A stretch of 64,000 nt of DNA from Bacillota bacterium (GTDB lineage: Bacteria > Bacillota > Sulfobacillia > JAJZYS01 > JAJYTV01). A program made the translations under genes and the position numbers. The notes beneath the pieces were generated by a model. It ran no database searches. It was not told the origin of the DNA and saw nothing but the letters and a program-made list of their open reading frames with translations. Shown here piece by piece: positions 55,783 through 62,796 of the stretch (positions within the stretch are counted from its first letter, which is position 1; the number at the start of each line of letters is the position of its first letter). The stretch lies in NCBI GenBank assembly GCA_021793645.1, contig JAJYSJ010000012.1:1-64000 (forward strand), in the 5' to 3' direction.

Positions 55783-56232
55783 CTACGTTCGCCCGTAGAC
55801 GTGTACAGCAAACAGCCGGCGCACAACGCGCGGTGTCAGGCGTTCAGACTCGATTGCCTCCTGGGGAATCAGCATGGCAGTCTCCGAGAACATCTCAAAG
55901 TTGCCACTCATCGCGTAGCTCTGCCTGATCGGCACGTTCCACAAGCGAAGGCGTTCTATGGCAATGATCCGCCGCCGGACCTCCAGCGGGATAGCGCTGG
56001 GTGGCAAGGTCCAGTCCCGCCACCACAGCGCGCGCTGGTCCACGAAGATCGGGACGTCGTCGGTCCCCCGCAGATCCGCGAAGAACGTCACCGTTTGGTT
56101 GCGGCAGACAAAGAGGTTGGGCTTGCTTCTCGCCTCACGATAGCCAAGTTCCTCGAGTTGTCTACCAATCCGCTGAATCTTGCGGAACACGTGGGGATAG
56201 AGTTCCCGACCAGAACTATCCTTGGCGATCAC
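55783..56232 (-). CDS. Unknown protein coupled to the CoiA-like gene
   Basis: A 149-residue soluble protein beginning at GTG 56232, which overlaps the CoiA-like stop by four bases (GTGA), so translation is coupled. It starts IAKDSSGRELYPHVFRKIQRIG and has a central LFVCRNQTVTFFADLRGTDD and WWRDWTLPPSAIPLEVRRRI. No family recognised and no catalytic motif obvious. The tight overlap suggests that it works with the CoiA-like protein as a pair. Confidence 0.6.
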   Translation of the reverse strand: MIAKDSSGRELYPHVFRKIQRIGRQLEELGYREARSKPNLFVCRNQTVTFFADLRGTDDVPIFVDQRALWWRDWTLPPSAIPLEVRRRIIAIERLRLWNVPIRQSYAMSGNFEMFSETAMLIPQEAIESERLTPRVVRRLFAVHVYGRT

Positions 56233-56972
56233 TCTAGCTTGCCCCCTAAACAAACGATAGACCGTCCGTCCGTCTCTGCGAAGTGCGGGCAAAAGGGGCA
56301 GTCATCTATGACGCTCGCCGCCTCACGCTCCGGAAGAGGACACTCGACGAACTTGCGCCCGGGAACGAGCAGTGGAAGATGGACACTGCGGCGAGCGATC
56401 TCGCGGCAACGCCGGCAGGTCCACGGCTTTAGGTGATCGCGTACTAAGGTCCACTGGTTGCCCGTCAGGATATCCTCCGCGCGCAGTTCCGCCCATGGCG
56501 TCGCGGCGATCGCCTTCGCCTTGTCATCGTCCACGGCGTGCAGATGCAAGACTTCGAAGATGGCGCGCAACGAGTCGTCTGGCGACATGAAGGCAACGTC
56601 TGCCCTGTGCCCGGAGGGAAGAACGAACTCTGTGGTCGCGACGCCAGCATCTCGCGGCAACGGTTGCGGCGCAACCTCATTGCATGCCTCGCAGCGTCTT
56701 AGTAGATGGGCTTCGGCACCTTCAGTCAGCACTTGCGCCAGACGAATCTTCGCTCGGTAGTGCTCCTCGCTTTCGTTTAGAAAGTTGCAACTGTCTACGC
56801 TCTGCGCAGCCTTATGCGCAAAATGCGTCCGCTTCTTCGTCCCCTGTCGCAGCACCAGGGCGGTGCGGCAGTCGGGACAAGTGTAGCCGCGCCTAGGCTG
56901 CGCACACTCCGGACGAACCTCGCACCCTGCACTATCGACGCCGAAGGGCACCTTCAGATCGTAGTCCTGCAT
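56229..56972 (-). CDS. CoiA-like nuclease-fold protein
   Basis: A 247-residue protein with the design of competence protein CoiA. There is an N-terminal zinc-finger-like part (YTCPDCRTALVLRQG, then KRTHFAHK), a helical segment (SEEHYRAKIRLAQVL), and a PD-(D/E)XK-like core with LPSGHRADVAF and AIFEVLHLHAVDDDKAKAI. A second cysteine pair CEACNE and a C-terminal CxxC group (CRRCRE, CPFCPH) may bind zinc. Classical CoiA helps process incoming DNA; island versions may be restriction-type enzymes, which is inference. It is the first gene of a two-gene unit. Confidence 0.7.
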   Translation of the reverse strand: MQDYDLKVPFGVDSAGCEVRPECAQPRRGYTCPDCRTALVLRQGTKKRTHFAHKAAQSVDSCNFLNESEEHYRAKIRLAQVLTEGAEAHLLRRCEACNEVAPQPLPRDAGVATTEFVLPSGHRADVAFMSPDDSLRAIFEVLHLHAVDDDKAKAIAATPWAELRAEDILTGNQWTLVRDHLKPWTCRRCREIARRSVHLPLLVPGRKFVECPLPEREAASVIDDCPFCPHFAETDGRSIVCLGGKLE

Positions 56973-57427
56973 GCCGCCTGCTTCGACAGCTTGCCGGTTG
57001 CCTCCTTGGTAATCTCTTCCAGATTAAGCGTCTGACCGGAAAAACATAGGTTTCATGAACAGCCCCGGGCTACGGGGCGGTGACGGATGGCGGGATCCGC
57101 GGGGTTGGGTCCCACCCGGAGCAGGACACTACCTCCTGTCCTTTGCCCTCCTACATCTCACCCCCGCACTTCCTCGAATATAGCCCGACAATCCGTAGGA
57201 AAAGGGGCAATGGTCAGGACCAACGCCCCCGTGCAAAGGAAACACCGGTCCTGACGACAATTCCATGAATGCCTACAGCGCACTTGGGCGTGCGAAACCC
57301 TCCATGGAAGTCCATGCGCTCGTGCATGCAAATCTGCATGCAAATCCAATTCACAACACAAACGAAAAACCCGCAACCCTTGCGGGAAGCGGGTTTCGAG
57401 CAGTGGCGACGTCTAAAGGGAAAAGGC
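56973..57427. other. Right island end without a supported gene
   Basis: The segment contains the TGCATGCA repeat (57309-57347) and a short inverted repeat aacccgc/gcgggtt near 57367-57395, followed by the partial tRNA-Cys. No ORF is credible. Confidence 0.45.
57309..57347. repeat. TGCATGCA-type repeat, right copy
   Basis: It matches 48571-48609 in the same orientation at 35 of 39 positions. It lies about 80 bases inside the right attachment repeat; the left copy is about 335 bases inside the left one. Confidence 0.65.
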
Positions 57428-57464
57428 TTTGCAGTCCTCTGCCTTACCACTTGGCTACGTCGCC
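57422..57464. repeat. Right attachment repeat: orphan 5' half of tRNA-Cys
   Basis: The 37 bases at 57428-57464 are identical to the 5' half and anticodon loop of the intact tRNA-Cys, but the 3' half is missing and replaced by island sequence. It lies four bases from tRNA-Gly, where the original tRNA-Cys would have stood in the array. Confidence 0.85.
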
Positions 57465-57468
57465 GAAT

Positions 57469-57543
57469 TGGAGCGGAAGACGGGATTCGAACCCGCGACC
57501 TTCGCCTTGGCAAGGCGATGCTCTACCACTGAGCCACTTCCGC
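57469..57543 (-). tRNA. tRNA-Gly (anticodon GCC)
   Basis: 75-nt cloverleaf with CCA: acceptor GCGGAAG/CTTCCGC, anticodon stem TCGCC/GGCGA around TTGCCAA (anticodon GCC), T arm CGGG-TTCGAAT-CCCG. Four bases separate it from the next tRNA. Confidence 0.95.
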
Positions 57544-57547
57544 AACA

Positions 57548-57623
<76 letters not shown>

Positions 57624-57632
57624 CTAACTTAC

Positions 57633-57708
57633 TGGCGGAGGCGACGGGAATCGAACCCGCGATCTTGTGCGTGACAGGCACATATGTTAACCACTACACC
57701 ACGCCTCC
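57633..57708 (-). tRNA. tRNA-Asp (anticodon GTC)
   Basis: 76-nt cloverleaf with CCA: acceptor GGAGGCG/CGCCTCC, anticodon stem TGTGC/GCACA around CTGTCAC (anticodon GTC), T arm GCGGG-TTCGATT-CCCGT. Confidence 0.95.
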
Positions 57709-57718
57709 GAAACTTCTC

Positions 57719-57793
57719 TGGTGGGCGAAACAAGGCTCGAACCTGTGACCCCCTCCTTGTAAGGGAGGTGCTCTACCACTGAGCTATTCGCCC
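57719..57793 (-). tRNA. tRNA-Val (anticodon TAC)
   Basis: 75-nt cloverleaf with CCA: acceptor GGGCGAA/TTCGCCC, anticodon stem CCTCC/GGAGG around CTTACAA (anticodon TAC). It is the first gene of the array after the promoter. Together with tRNA-Val(GAC) the array holds two valine isoacceptors. Confidence 0.95.
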
Positions 57794-57817
57794 AGGTGCC
57801 CACCGGAGCGCCAGCAC

Positions 57818-57846
57818 ATTATAGCACGGGGTCTTGGTCGCGTAAA
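57818..57846 (-). promoter_or_regulatory. Promoter of the tRNA array
   Basis: TTTACG (57846-57841) and TATAAT (57823-57818) are 17 bases apart on the minus strand, 24 bases upstream of tRNA-Val(TAC). It should drive Val-Asp-Phe-Gly and, before the island came in, Cys-Val too. Confidence 0.85.
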
Positions 57847-58077
57847 GCCGCTCAGCGGCGGGCTGCGAAGAGCCGCGGCAGGCTTCGAACGCGACTTGAA
57901 TACTAGAATACTACTCAACGTGCACCACTTGCTTTGGTTGTGCATAATAGAGCACACGTCCTGCCAGGAGAAACATCGCAGCCCAAGTCCCCTACTGGAC
58001 GGTGCTTTCGAACCGGCAGGAACTCAGTCGTTGGAAGGAAGTGGCTGGGTGGTCTCTATCCGCACCCGAGAGCCGGC

Positions 58078-58671
58078 ATGCTAAAATTAGGGCTTTTTGT
58101 CGATGGCGCGAATCTATTCTACGCTCAACGAAAGCTTGGCTGGCACATCGATTACCGACGGCTGTACGAATACCTTTCCCAGGACTACCACGTCTACAAT
58201 GCCTACTACTACACTTCCGTCCCGGTCCCCGTCGACCCAAGCCTGGAAGGCTTCCTCCGCGCGCTGACGGCGATGGGCTACACCGTCCGCCGCAAGATGC
58301 TGAAGGAGATCGTCGACCAGGAGACTGGCGAAACGTTTCGCAAGGCGAACCTCGACATCGAACTCGTCATCGACGTCTTCAATACGGTAGACCTCTACGA
58401 CGTGGCCATCCTCTGCACAGGCGACGGCGACTTCGAACGTGCAGTTGAACTGCTGCGCTCGCGCGGCAAGCGGATCATCGGCGTCGGATCTCGGGAGATG
58501 GCGGCCTACGACCTGATCAACGCCGTAGACCGCTACATCTTCTTGGAAGACCTCCGCGACATTGTGGGCAAGGCGCCGATCGCTCCGCCCGTCATCGTAG
58601 ATCGCCCTGCCGCGGAGCGTGAACTACCCAAACCGGTCGAACCCGAGCGCAGTTTGCCCATCCCCGATTGA
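58078..58671 (+). CDS. NYN-domain (LabA/DUF88-like) putative ribonuclease
   Basis: A 197-residue PIN-like NYN protein. Its acidic catalytic residues are in LGLFVDGANLFYAQ (first Asp), KANLDIELVIDVFN (second Asp) and LCTGDGDFERAVELLRSRGKRI (third). In other systems NYN domains cut RNA. The ATG at 58078 fits the conserved start; the ribosome binding site is weak. Its last 48 bases overlap the end of the convergent gene. It is outside the tRNA island and divergent from the tRNA array. Confidence 0.88.
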   Translation: MLKLGLFVDGANLFYAQRKLGWHIDYRRLYEYLSQDYHVYNAYYYTSVPVPVDPSLEGFLRALTAMGYTVRRKMLKEIVDQETGETFRKANLDIELVIDVFNTVDLYDVAILCTGDGDFERAVELLRSRGKRIIGVGSREMAAYDLINAVDRYIFLEDLRDIVGKAPIAPPVIVDRPAAERELPKPVEPERSLPIPD

Positions 58672-59796
58672 CCTCTCCCACGTTTGTGTCGTCCCGCCGA
58701 CGCGCACAACGAGGTATACCCTGCCGGATGCAAGTGAAGGCGCCACGTAGGGCTGGATTTCCGCTCCGCTCGGGAGCGTCAGCAGATCGCCGGCCTGACC
58801 CGCCCCTAGCCCCTTGACGCGCACAATATAGACGAGGATCTCCCTGTCGCGGCGCACGAGCATTGCGAGCCACTGGCCCTGCGCGGAAAAGCCCGCCGGC
58901 CCTAGCGCTGCACAGCCACTAGGCAGTCTCAAGAGCTTCGGCGTCCGCATGGTGCCGCTGAGCAGCCAAAACTTCGGCGCCGTGGCAGGTGCGGCTTGAA
59001 GCAGCAGCGCCTCTCCTCCCGGTCCGACGGCCAACGCGCCGGCGCCCGGCAGGCGAGCGCGCACTGCGTACGTCGTCGGATCGATCACCAGCAGGTCGCC
59101 GTGCGCATCCTCTGCCAGCACGCCTTCAGGACCGCTGCCGACGAGATCCGTGATGCCAATCCCGCCGAGCGTGCTCACCGGCGCGTTGCCCTGCGCGTTC
59201 AGCTGCCAGACCTCCACGCCGGGCTCGCCAAACTGCATGGCACGGTTCGTCAGGTACCAGATGGCTTGCCCGACAACGATCGGATCTGCCGCCCAAGTGA
59301 GCTGCCAGCGCTTTGAGAGCTTCCCTGTGGACTGCAGCGATCGCATCTGTGCCTTTAGCGCATCCCGGCTTTGCGGACCACTGCCGCCGCCGAGCAGCAG
59401 CGTTGCGCCGGATTGCGAGATCAGCCAGAGATTCTGGCGCCTGTCCGCCAGCAGAAATCCCTTGCCGTATGGCGGCAGAACGCTCTGCCCTTCGGTTGTC
59501 GACGCGACGGCCAACGCAGATGCTCCGGTAGCGTACACCGAGATGTTTGCACCACTGAACCGCGAACTCCACGTCGGACGGGCAGTTGCAGTGCCGGCTG
59601 CGGAGCGGCGCAGCACGGTGCCCGCACGAGCGGGCACGAGATAGCTTCCCTGCGCGGCCCGGTACGAGCCCTGTGCAACCTCTGTCCAGACATCGGGCGA
59701 AGCAGCCGGAAGCACCGGCCCGGTCTGCAGGCGGATCATCAGTTCCGCGACCAGGAACGCGGTGAGAAGCAGCGCCGTGATGCGTCGGCCGTTCAA
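58624..59796 (-). CDS. Secreted or anchored protein, possibly beta-propeller
   Basis: A 390-residue protein with an N-terminal hydrophobic helix (ITALLLTAFLVAELMI) as signal anchor. The remainder consists of repeated beta-strand patterns with Trp and Gly (WLISQSGATLLLGGG, VWQLNAQGNAPVSTLGGIG, LLVIDPTTYAVRARLPGAG), suggesting a propeller. No family recognised. The TTG at 59796 is nine bases after GGGAGGGGAGGGG, which lies within the right arm of a strong hairpin. The 3' end overlaps the NYN gene. Confidence 0.6.
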   Translation of the reverse strand: MNGRRITALLLTAFLVAELMIRLQTGPVLPAASPDVWTEVAQGSYRAAQGSYLVPARAGTVLRRSAAGTATARPTWSSRFSGANISVYATGASALAVASTTEGQSVLPPYGKGFLLADRRQNLWLISQSGATLLLGGGSGPQSRDALKAQMRSLQSTGKLSKRWQLTWAADPIVVGQAIWYLTNRAMQFGEPGVEVWQLNAQGNAPVSTLGGIGITDLVGSGPEGVLAEDAHGDLLVIDPTTYAVRARLPGAGALAVGPGGEALLLQAAPATAPKFWLLSGTMRTPKLLRLPSGCAALGPAGFSAQGQWLAMLVRRDREILVYIVRVKGLGAGQAGDLLTLPSGAEIQPYVAPSLASGRVYLVVRVGGTTQTWERSIGDGQTALGFDRFG

Positions 59797-59805
59797 AGGC
59801 GCAAT

Positions 59806-59839
59806 CCCCTCCCCTCCCGATGCTATGGGAGAGGAGGGG
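59806..59839 (-). terminator. Strong hairpin containing the ribosome binding site of the downstream gene
   Basis: Arms cccctcccctccc and gggagaggagggg pair with one mismatch around an eight-base loop, between the mini-ferredoxin stop and the TTG at 59796. It could end transcription of the ferredoxin gene, or hide the ribosome binding site that forms part of its 3' arm. Confidence 0.5.
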
Positions 59840-59889
59840 ACGTGCAGAACTGCTTTCGCCGATGCGGTGGGTGAGTCCCAGCGGACCCT

Positions 59890-60030
59890 TCAGTCGATGT
59901 TGTCGTACGGGCAACCGATGCGGCACGCGCCGCATTCGAGGCACCCCTCGTAGCGAACCGCGGGGCCCTCTTCGACGCCCTCCCACTCGTACACGTTGCA
60001 GGGCGGAACGTCAGGCAGCTCCGAACTCAT
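59890..60030 (-). CDS. FixX-like mini-ferredoxin or truncated remnant
   Basis: A 46-codon ORF. The product reads PPCNVYEWEGVEEGPAVRYE and then GCLECGACRIGCPYDNID at the end, with a complete CxxCxxCxxxCP 4Fe-4S motif. FixX proteins (about 95 residues, partners of FixABC or ETF-quinone oxidoreductase) show the same segments, but have an extra N-terminal half and a further C-terminal YPRGGFG stretch, both absent here. It is therefore either a short single-cluster ferredoxin or a relic. No fixABC genes are nearby. An ATG at 60045 would lengthen it by five residues. Confidence 0.55.
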   Translation of the reverse strand: MSSELPDVPPCNVYEWEGVEEGPAVRYEGCLECGACRIGCPYDNID

Positions 60031-60158
60031 CCCCGACACAAGCATAAGCCGCGCTGCTTCTTCAGATCAAAGGGTAACCGAACCAGCAGGAAAGTATGAG
60101 ACCCTGTTGGAACTATACTCGTCATGCGCTATGCACGGAAGGAAGGCGGTGTGGCCTC

Positions 60159-60260
60159 TTGATCTCGAACATGAAGCATCATGTAATTCGGTATGTGATC
60201 CTCGGCGTCGTCATCGTCGTCGTCATCGTTTGGTTGGCGATGCGTTCGCGCAAGAAGTAA
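60159..60260 (+). CDS. One-helix membrane microprotein
   Basis: A 33-codon ORF (29 codons if starting at ATG 60171). The product has a single 18-residue hydrophobic segment (VILGVVIVVVIVWLAM) and a basic tail RSRKK, giving an inside-positive orientation at the C-terminus. It is followed eight bases later by a strong terminator, and TATACT lies at 60114-60119, which supports a real transcript. No family can be assigned because of size. It resembles short regulatory subunits of membrane complexes only in design. Confidence 0.5.
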   Translation: MISNMKHHVIRYVILGVVIVVVIVWLAMRSRKK

Positions 60261-60267
60261 ATGACGC

Positions 60268-60303
60268 AAGCGGCGGGCCGTGCCAATGCACGTCCCGCCG
60301 CTT
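60268..60303 (+). terminator. Rho-independent terminator of the microprotein gene
   Basis: aagcggcggg (60268-60277) pairs perfectly with cccgccgctt (60294-60303), followed by TGTTGTTG. It lies between the microprotein stop and the selD stop, so it may serve both strands. Confidence 0.8.
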
Positions 60304-60311
60304 TGTTGTTG

Positions 60312-61343
60312 CTAGCGGACAATCAGGTGACGCGCGCCGAGGCTGCGAACCGTCCCGATTCGGCGCGGCCGCATCTCCGTTCGGGCCAGGTTTTCGAAGA
60401 GCCCAGCGCGCTGCGGGTCCAGCGCGACCAATAGGCCGCCGGAGGTGACTGCATCGGACAGCAGGAGGCGCTGCGCCATAGAGAGGTCTTCCCCGAACGC
60501 GACGTCTTCTTCGACGTACGCTAGGTTGTCCCGGCTGCCGCTGGGAACGCGGTCCTGCAACACCAGCTCGATCGCTCCAGGATGTACCGGGACAGAAGAG
60601 AAGTGGATCTCAAGTGTCACACCGCTTTGCAGCGCCATCTCTCGCGCATGCCCAAGGAGACCGAAGCCCGTCACGTCGGTGACGGCGTGGGCGCCGCCCG
60701 CCGCACGCACCGCATCCGCTGCAGCGCGATTGAGTTCCTTCATCGCGTCGATCGCGGATCTGGCGCTCTCGGGATCGCAGTTCCCATCCTTGATGGCCTT
60801 GACGATCACACCGGTGCCGATGGGCTTCGTCAGATAGAGCGCATCGCCCGGCTGCGCGCCGTCCTTGCGCCAGATCTCATCCGGCCTTGCCGTACCCGTC
60901 ACAGAGAGGCCGAACTTTGGCTCCTTGTCCTTCACCGTGTGTCCGCCGAGCAGCACGGCCCCGCTTTCGCGCACTTTGTCCAGTCCACCCGCGAGGATCG
61001 CTGCCAGGGTGTCCTCGCCATACAGTTCCGGGTCGAACGCCACGAGGTTCAGCACGGTGCGTGGCACTCCGCCCATGGCGTAGATATCGGATAGTGCATT
61101 CGCTGCCGCGACCTGACCGAAGGTGAACGCGTCATCGACGACAGGTGTGAAGAAGTCCACCGTCTGTAAAATAGCGAGATCCGGGGCGATCAGGTAGGCG
61201 CCTGCGTCATCGCGTGCTCCGAGCAGCAAGCGTTCGTCCGCAAAGTGGAGGTCGAGCTTGGAAAGCGCGTGATCCAGCTCCGCTGGACCCAGTTTGCAGC
61301 CTCAGCCAGAGGCAGAGGAAAGGGTCGTGAGACGCTCAAACAC
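60312..61343 (-). CDS. selD: Selenophosphate synthetase containing selenocysteine
   Basis: SelD makes selenophosphate from selenide and ATP, the donor for SelA. Reading from GTG 61343 (GGAGGG five bases upstream) gives the usual N-terminus with an in-frame TGA at 61304-61302: codons S-A-S-G-UGA-G-C-K-L-G-P-A-E-L, where the catalytic Sec or Cys sits in all SelD proteins. The reading then continues for 343 residues in total, including FTPVVDDAFTFGQVAAANALSDIYAMGG, LLGGHTV and TDVTGFGLLGHA. ORF callers that stop at UGA would report only the last 305 residues. A SECIS-like hairpin follows the UGA. It is downstream of selA by 67 bases. Confidence 0.93.
61272..61304 (-). promoter_or_regulatory. Bacterial SECIS-like element after the selD UGA
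   Basis: After the UGA (61304-61302) the mRNA forms GUCCAG-CGGAG-CUGGAU (61288-61272), six base pairs with a five-base loop containing G residues. The apical loop lies about 20 bases after the UGA, inside the normal window for SelB-dependent recoding elements. Confidence 0.75.
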
Positions 61344-61410
61344 GCTGCTCCCTCCTCTCCGCCCGTGCGCGGGCTACGAGGAACAATCTAGCACCGCCCG
61401 CGCAAGTGCG

Positions 61411-62796
61411 CTAGCCTTCCTCTGGCCGCGCGGCCCATGCGGTGGCGACGGCCCGCGCCAGCGCATCCTCTTGGTGCGCAAGCACCGTGCGCACATCCAG
61501 CACCAGTCGGTCCTCCTCGATGCGCCCGATCACCGGCGGGTCGCCGAGCCGCATGCGGTGATGCAGGTCGTCTGGCGAGTCGTGCGCAAGCGCCACTCCG
61601 TAGGAGGGGAGCGGCGACTCGGGGAGGGCACCGCCACCAGCTCGCCCGTAGAGTGGAACGAGCGCACTGTCAACTCCGAGCCCGCGCAGCCTGCGGCGCA
61701 GCGCCTGGGCGCGGCGGCGCAGTGCATGCGGCTGTGCCGCCAGCATCGCATAGACCGGCACCGCCATCTCCTCACCGCGCAGGTAGAGCCGCACGGTCTC
61801 CGCAAGTGCCGCTACCGTCATCTTGTCGGGCCGCAGCGCACGGTAGAGAGGCGCTTTGCGCAGGCGTTCGACGAGGTCGCGCCGTCCGAGGATGATGCCG
61901 GCCTGGGGCCCGCCCACGAGCTTGTCGCCGCTCATCGTCAACAGATCGGCACCGCTCTCGAGAACGCTTCCCACGGTCGGCTCGTCACCGACGGGCAAGA
62001 GCGCCCCGGAGCCCAGGTCTTCAAGGAAGAGCACGCCTGCTGCCCGCGCCGCCTTGGCGAGTTCGTCGCCGTTGACTCGCGCCGTAAAGCCGATCTGGCG
62101 GAAGTTCGACGGGTGCACGCGCAGGAGGGCTGCCGTCTCTGGACCCACCGCCTCCACATAGTCGCGCAGGTGGGTGCGGTTCGTAGTACCCACTTCGCGC
62201 AAGAGCGCCCCGCTCTCCGCCATGACATCGGGAATGCGAAAGGATCCGCCGATCTCTACGAGTTCGCCGCGCGACAGCACGACCTCCCGTCCTCGCGCCA
62301 GCGTCGCAAGGACGAGGAACACCGCGGCTGCGTTGTTGTTCACGACAAGCGCGCTCTCGGCCCCCGTCAGGCGGCATAGCAGCGGTTCCAGGTGGTCTTG
62401 GCGGCTGCCGCGCCGCCCTTCCTCCAGGTCGAACTCGAGGTCGACATAGCGCGCCGCGGCGTCCGCGGCCGCCTGCGCAGCCGTCCGCGCCAGCGGGGCG
62501 CGCCCAAGGTTCGTGTGTACGACGACCCCTGTAGCGTTGATCACGCCGCGCAACGCTGGTCGGCTGAGCCATCCAAGCCCTTCGCGTGCGCTCTTCGCCA
62601 GCGCAGAGGGGTCCGCCAGCTCCGCGGCCACCGCCTCACCCGCCTGCAGGCGTCGGCGCAGTCCCTCCAGCTCCGCCCGCAGCGCGTCGTGCACGAGGGC
62701 CTGCGGATATTCCGCAAGCAGGGCCTGCACCTCGGGGTGCTGCAGTACCCGATGCAGCGCAGGCAGGTCCCGCAATCGCAGTGAAGCCAACGTCAT
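61411..62796 (-). CDS. selA: L-seryl-tRNA(Sec) selenium transferase
   Basis: A PLP enzyme of 461 residues that converts Ser-tRNA(Sec) to Sec-tRNA(Sec) using selenophosphate. The protein shows RGVINATGVVVHTNLGRAPL, the active-site lysine in TMSGDKLVGGPQAG, and RLVLDVRTV near the end. GGGAGGAA precedes the ATG, which overlaps the deacetylase stop by four bases. Together with selD it forms the selenocysteine biosynthesis part; selB and selC are not in the window. Confidence 0.95.
   Translation of the reverse strand: MTLASLRLRDLPALHRVLQHPEVQALLAEYPQALVHDALRAELEGLRRRLQAGEAVAAELADPSALAKSAREGLGWLSRPALRGVINATGVVVHTNLGRAPLARTAAQAAADAAARYVDLEFDLEEGRRGSRQDHLEPLLCRLTGAESALVVNNNAAAVFLVLATLARGREVVLSRGELVEIGGSFRIPDVMAESGALLREVGTTNRTHLRDYVEAVGPETAALLRVHPSNFRQIGFTARVNGDELAKAARAAGVLFLEDLGSGALLPVGDEPTVGSVLESGADLLTMSGDKLVGGPQAGIILGRRDLVERLRKAPLYRALRPDKMTVAALAETVRLYLRGEEMAVPVYAMLAAQPHALRRRAQALRRRLRGLGVDSALVPLYGRAGGGALPESPLPSYGVALAHDSPDDLHHRMRLGDPPVIGRIEEDRLVLDVRTVLAHQEDALARAVATAWAARPEEG

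Larger units (their letters stand above)
48199..57464. mobile_element. Genomic island integrated in tRNA-Cys
   Basis: The about 9.2-kb segment is bounded by 37-nt identical direct repeats (43 nt with one mismatch, 48193-48235 and 57422-57464) made of the tRNA-Cys 5' half through the anticodon loop. Inside, base composition is visibly less GC-rich, gene density is low, and genes look accessory: HEPN and AbiJ-like proteins, a CoiA-like protein, and an excisionase-like HTH protein. A 39-nt sequence with TGCATGCA palindromes occurs near both ends in the same orientation. No integrase gene is recognised, so the element may have lost it or be non-autonomous. Confidence 0.8.

Noticed and set aside
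48199-57464. Integrative conjugative element or prophage as name for the island
   Set aside because: No integrase, conjugation, replication or phage structural gene is recognised, so only genomic island is supported.
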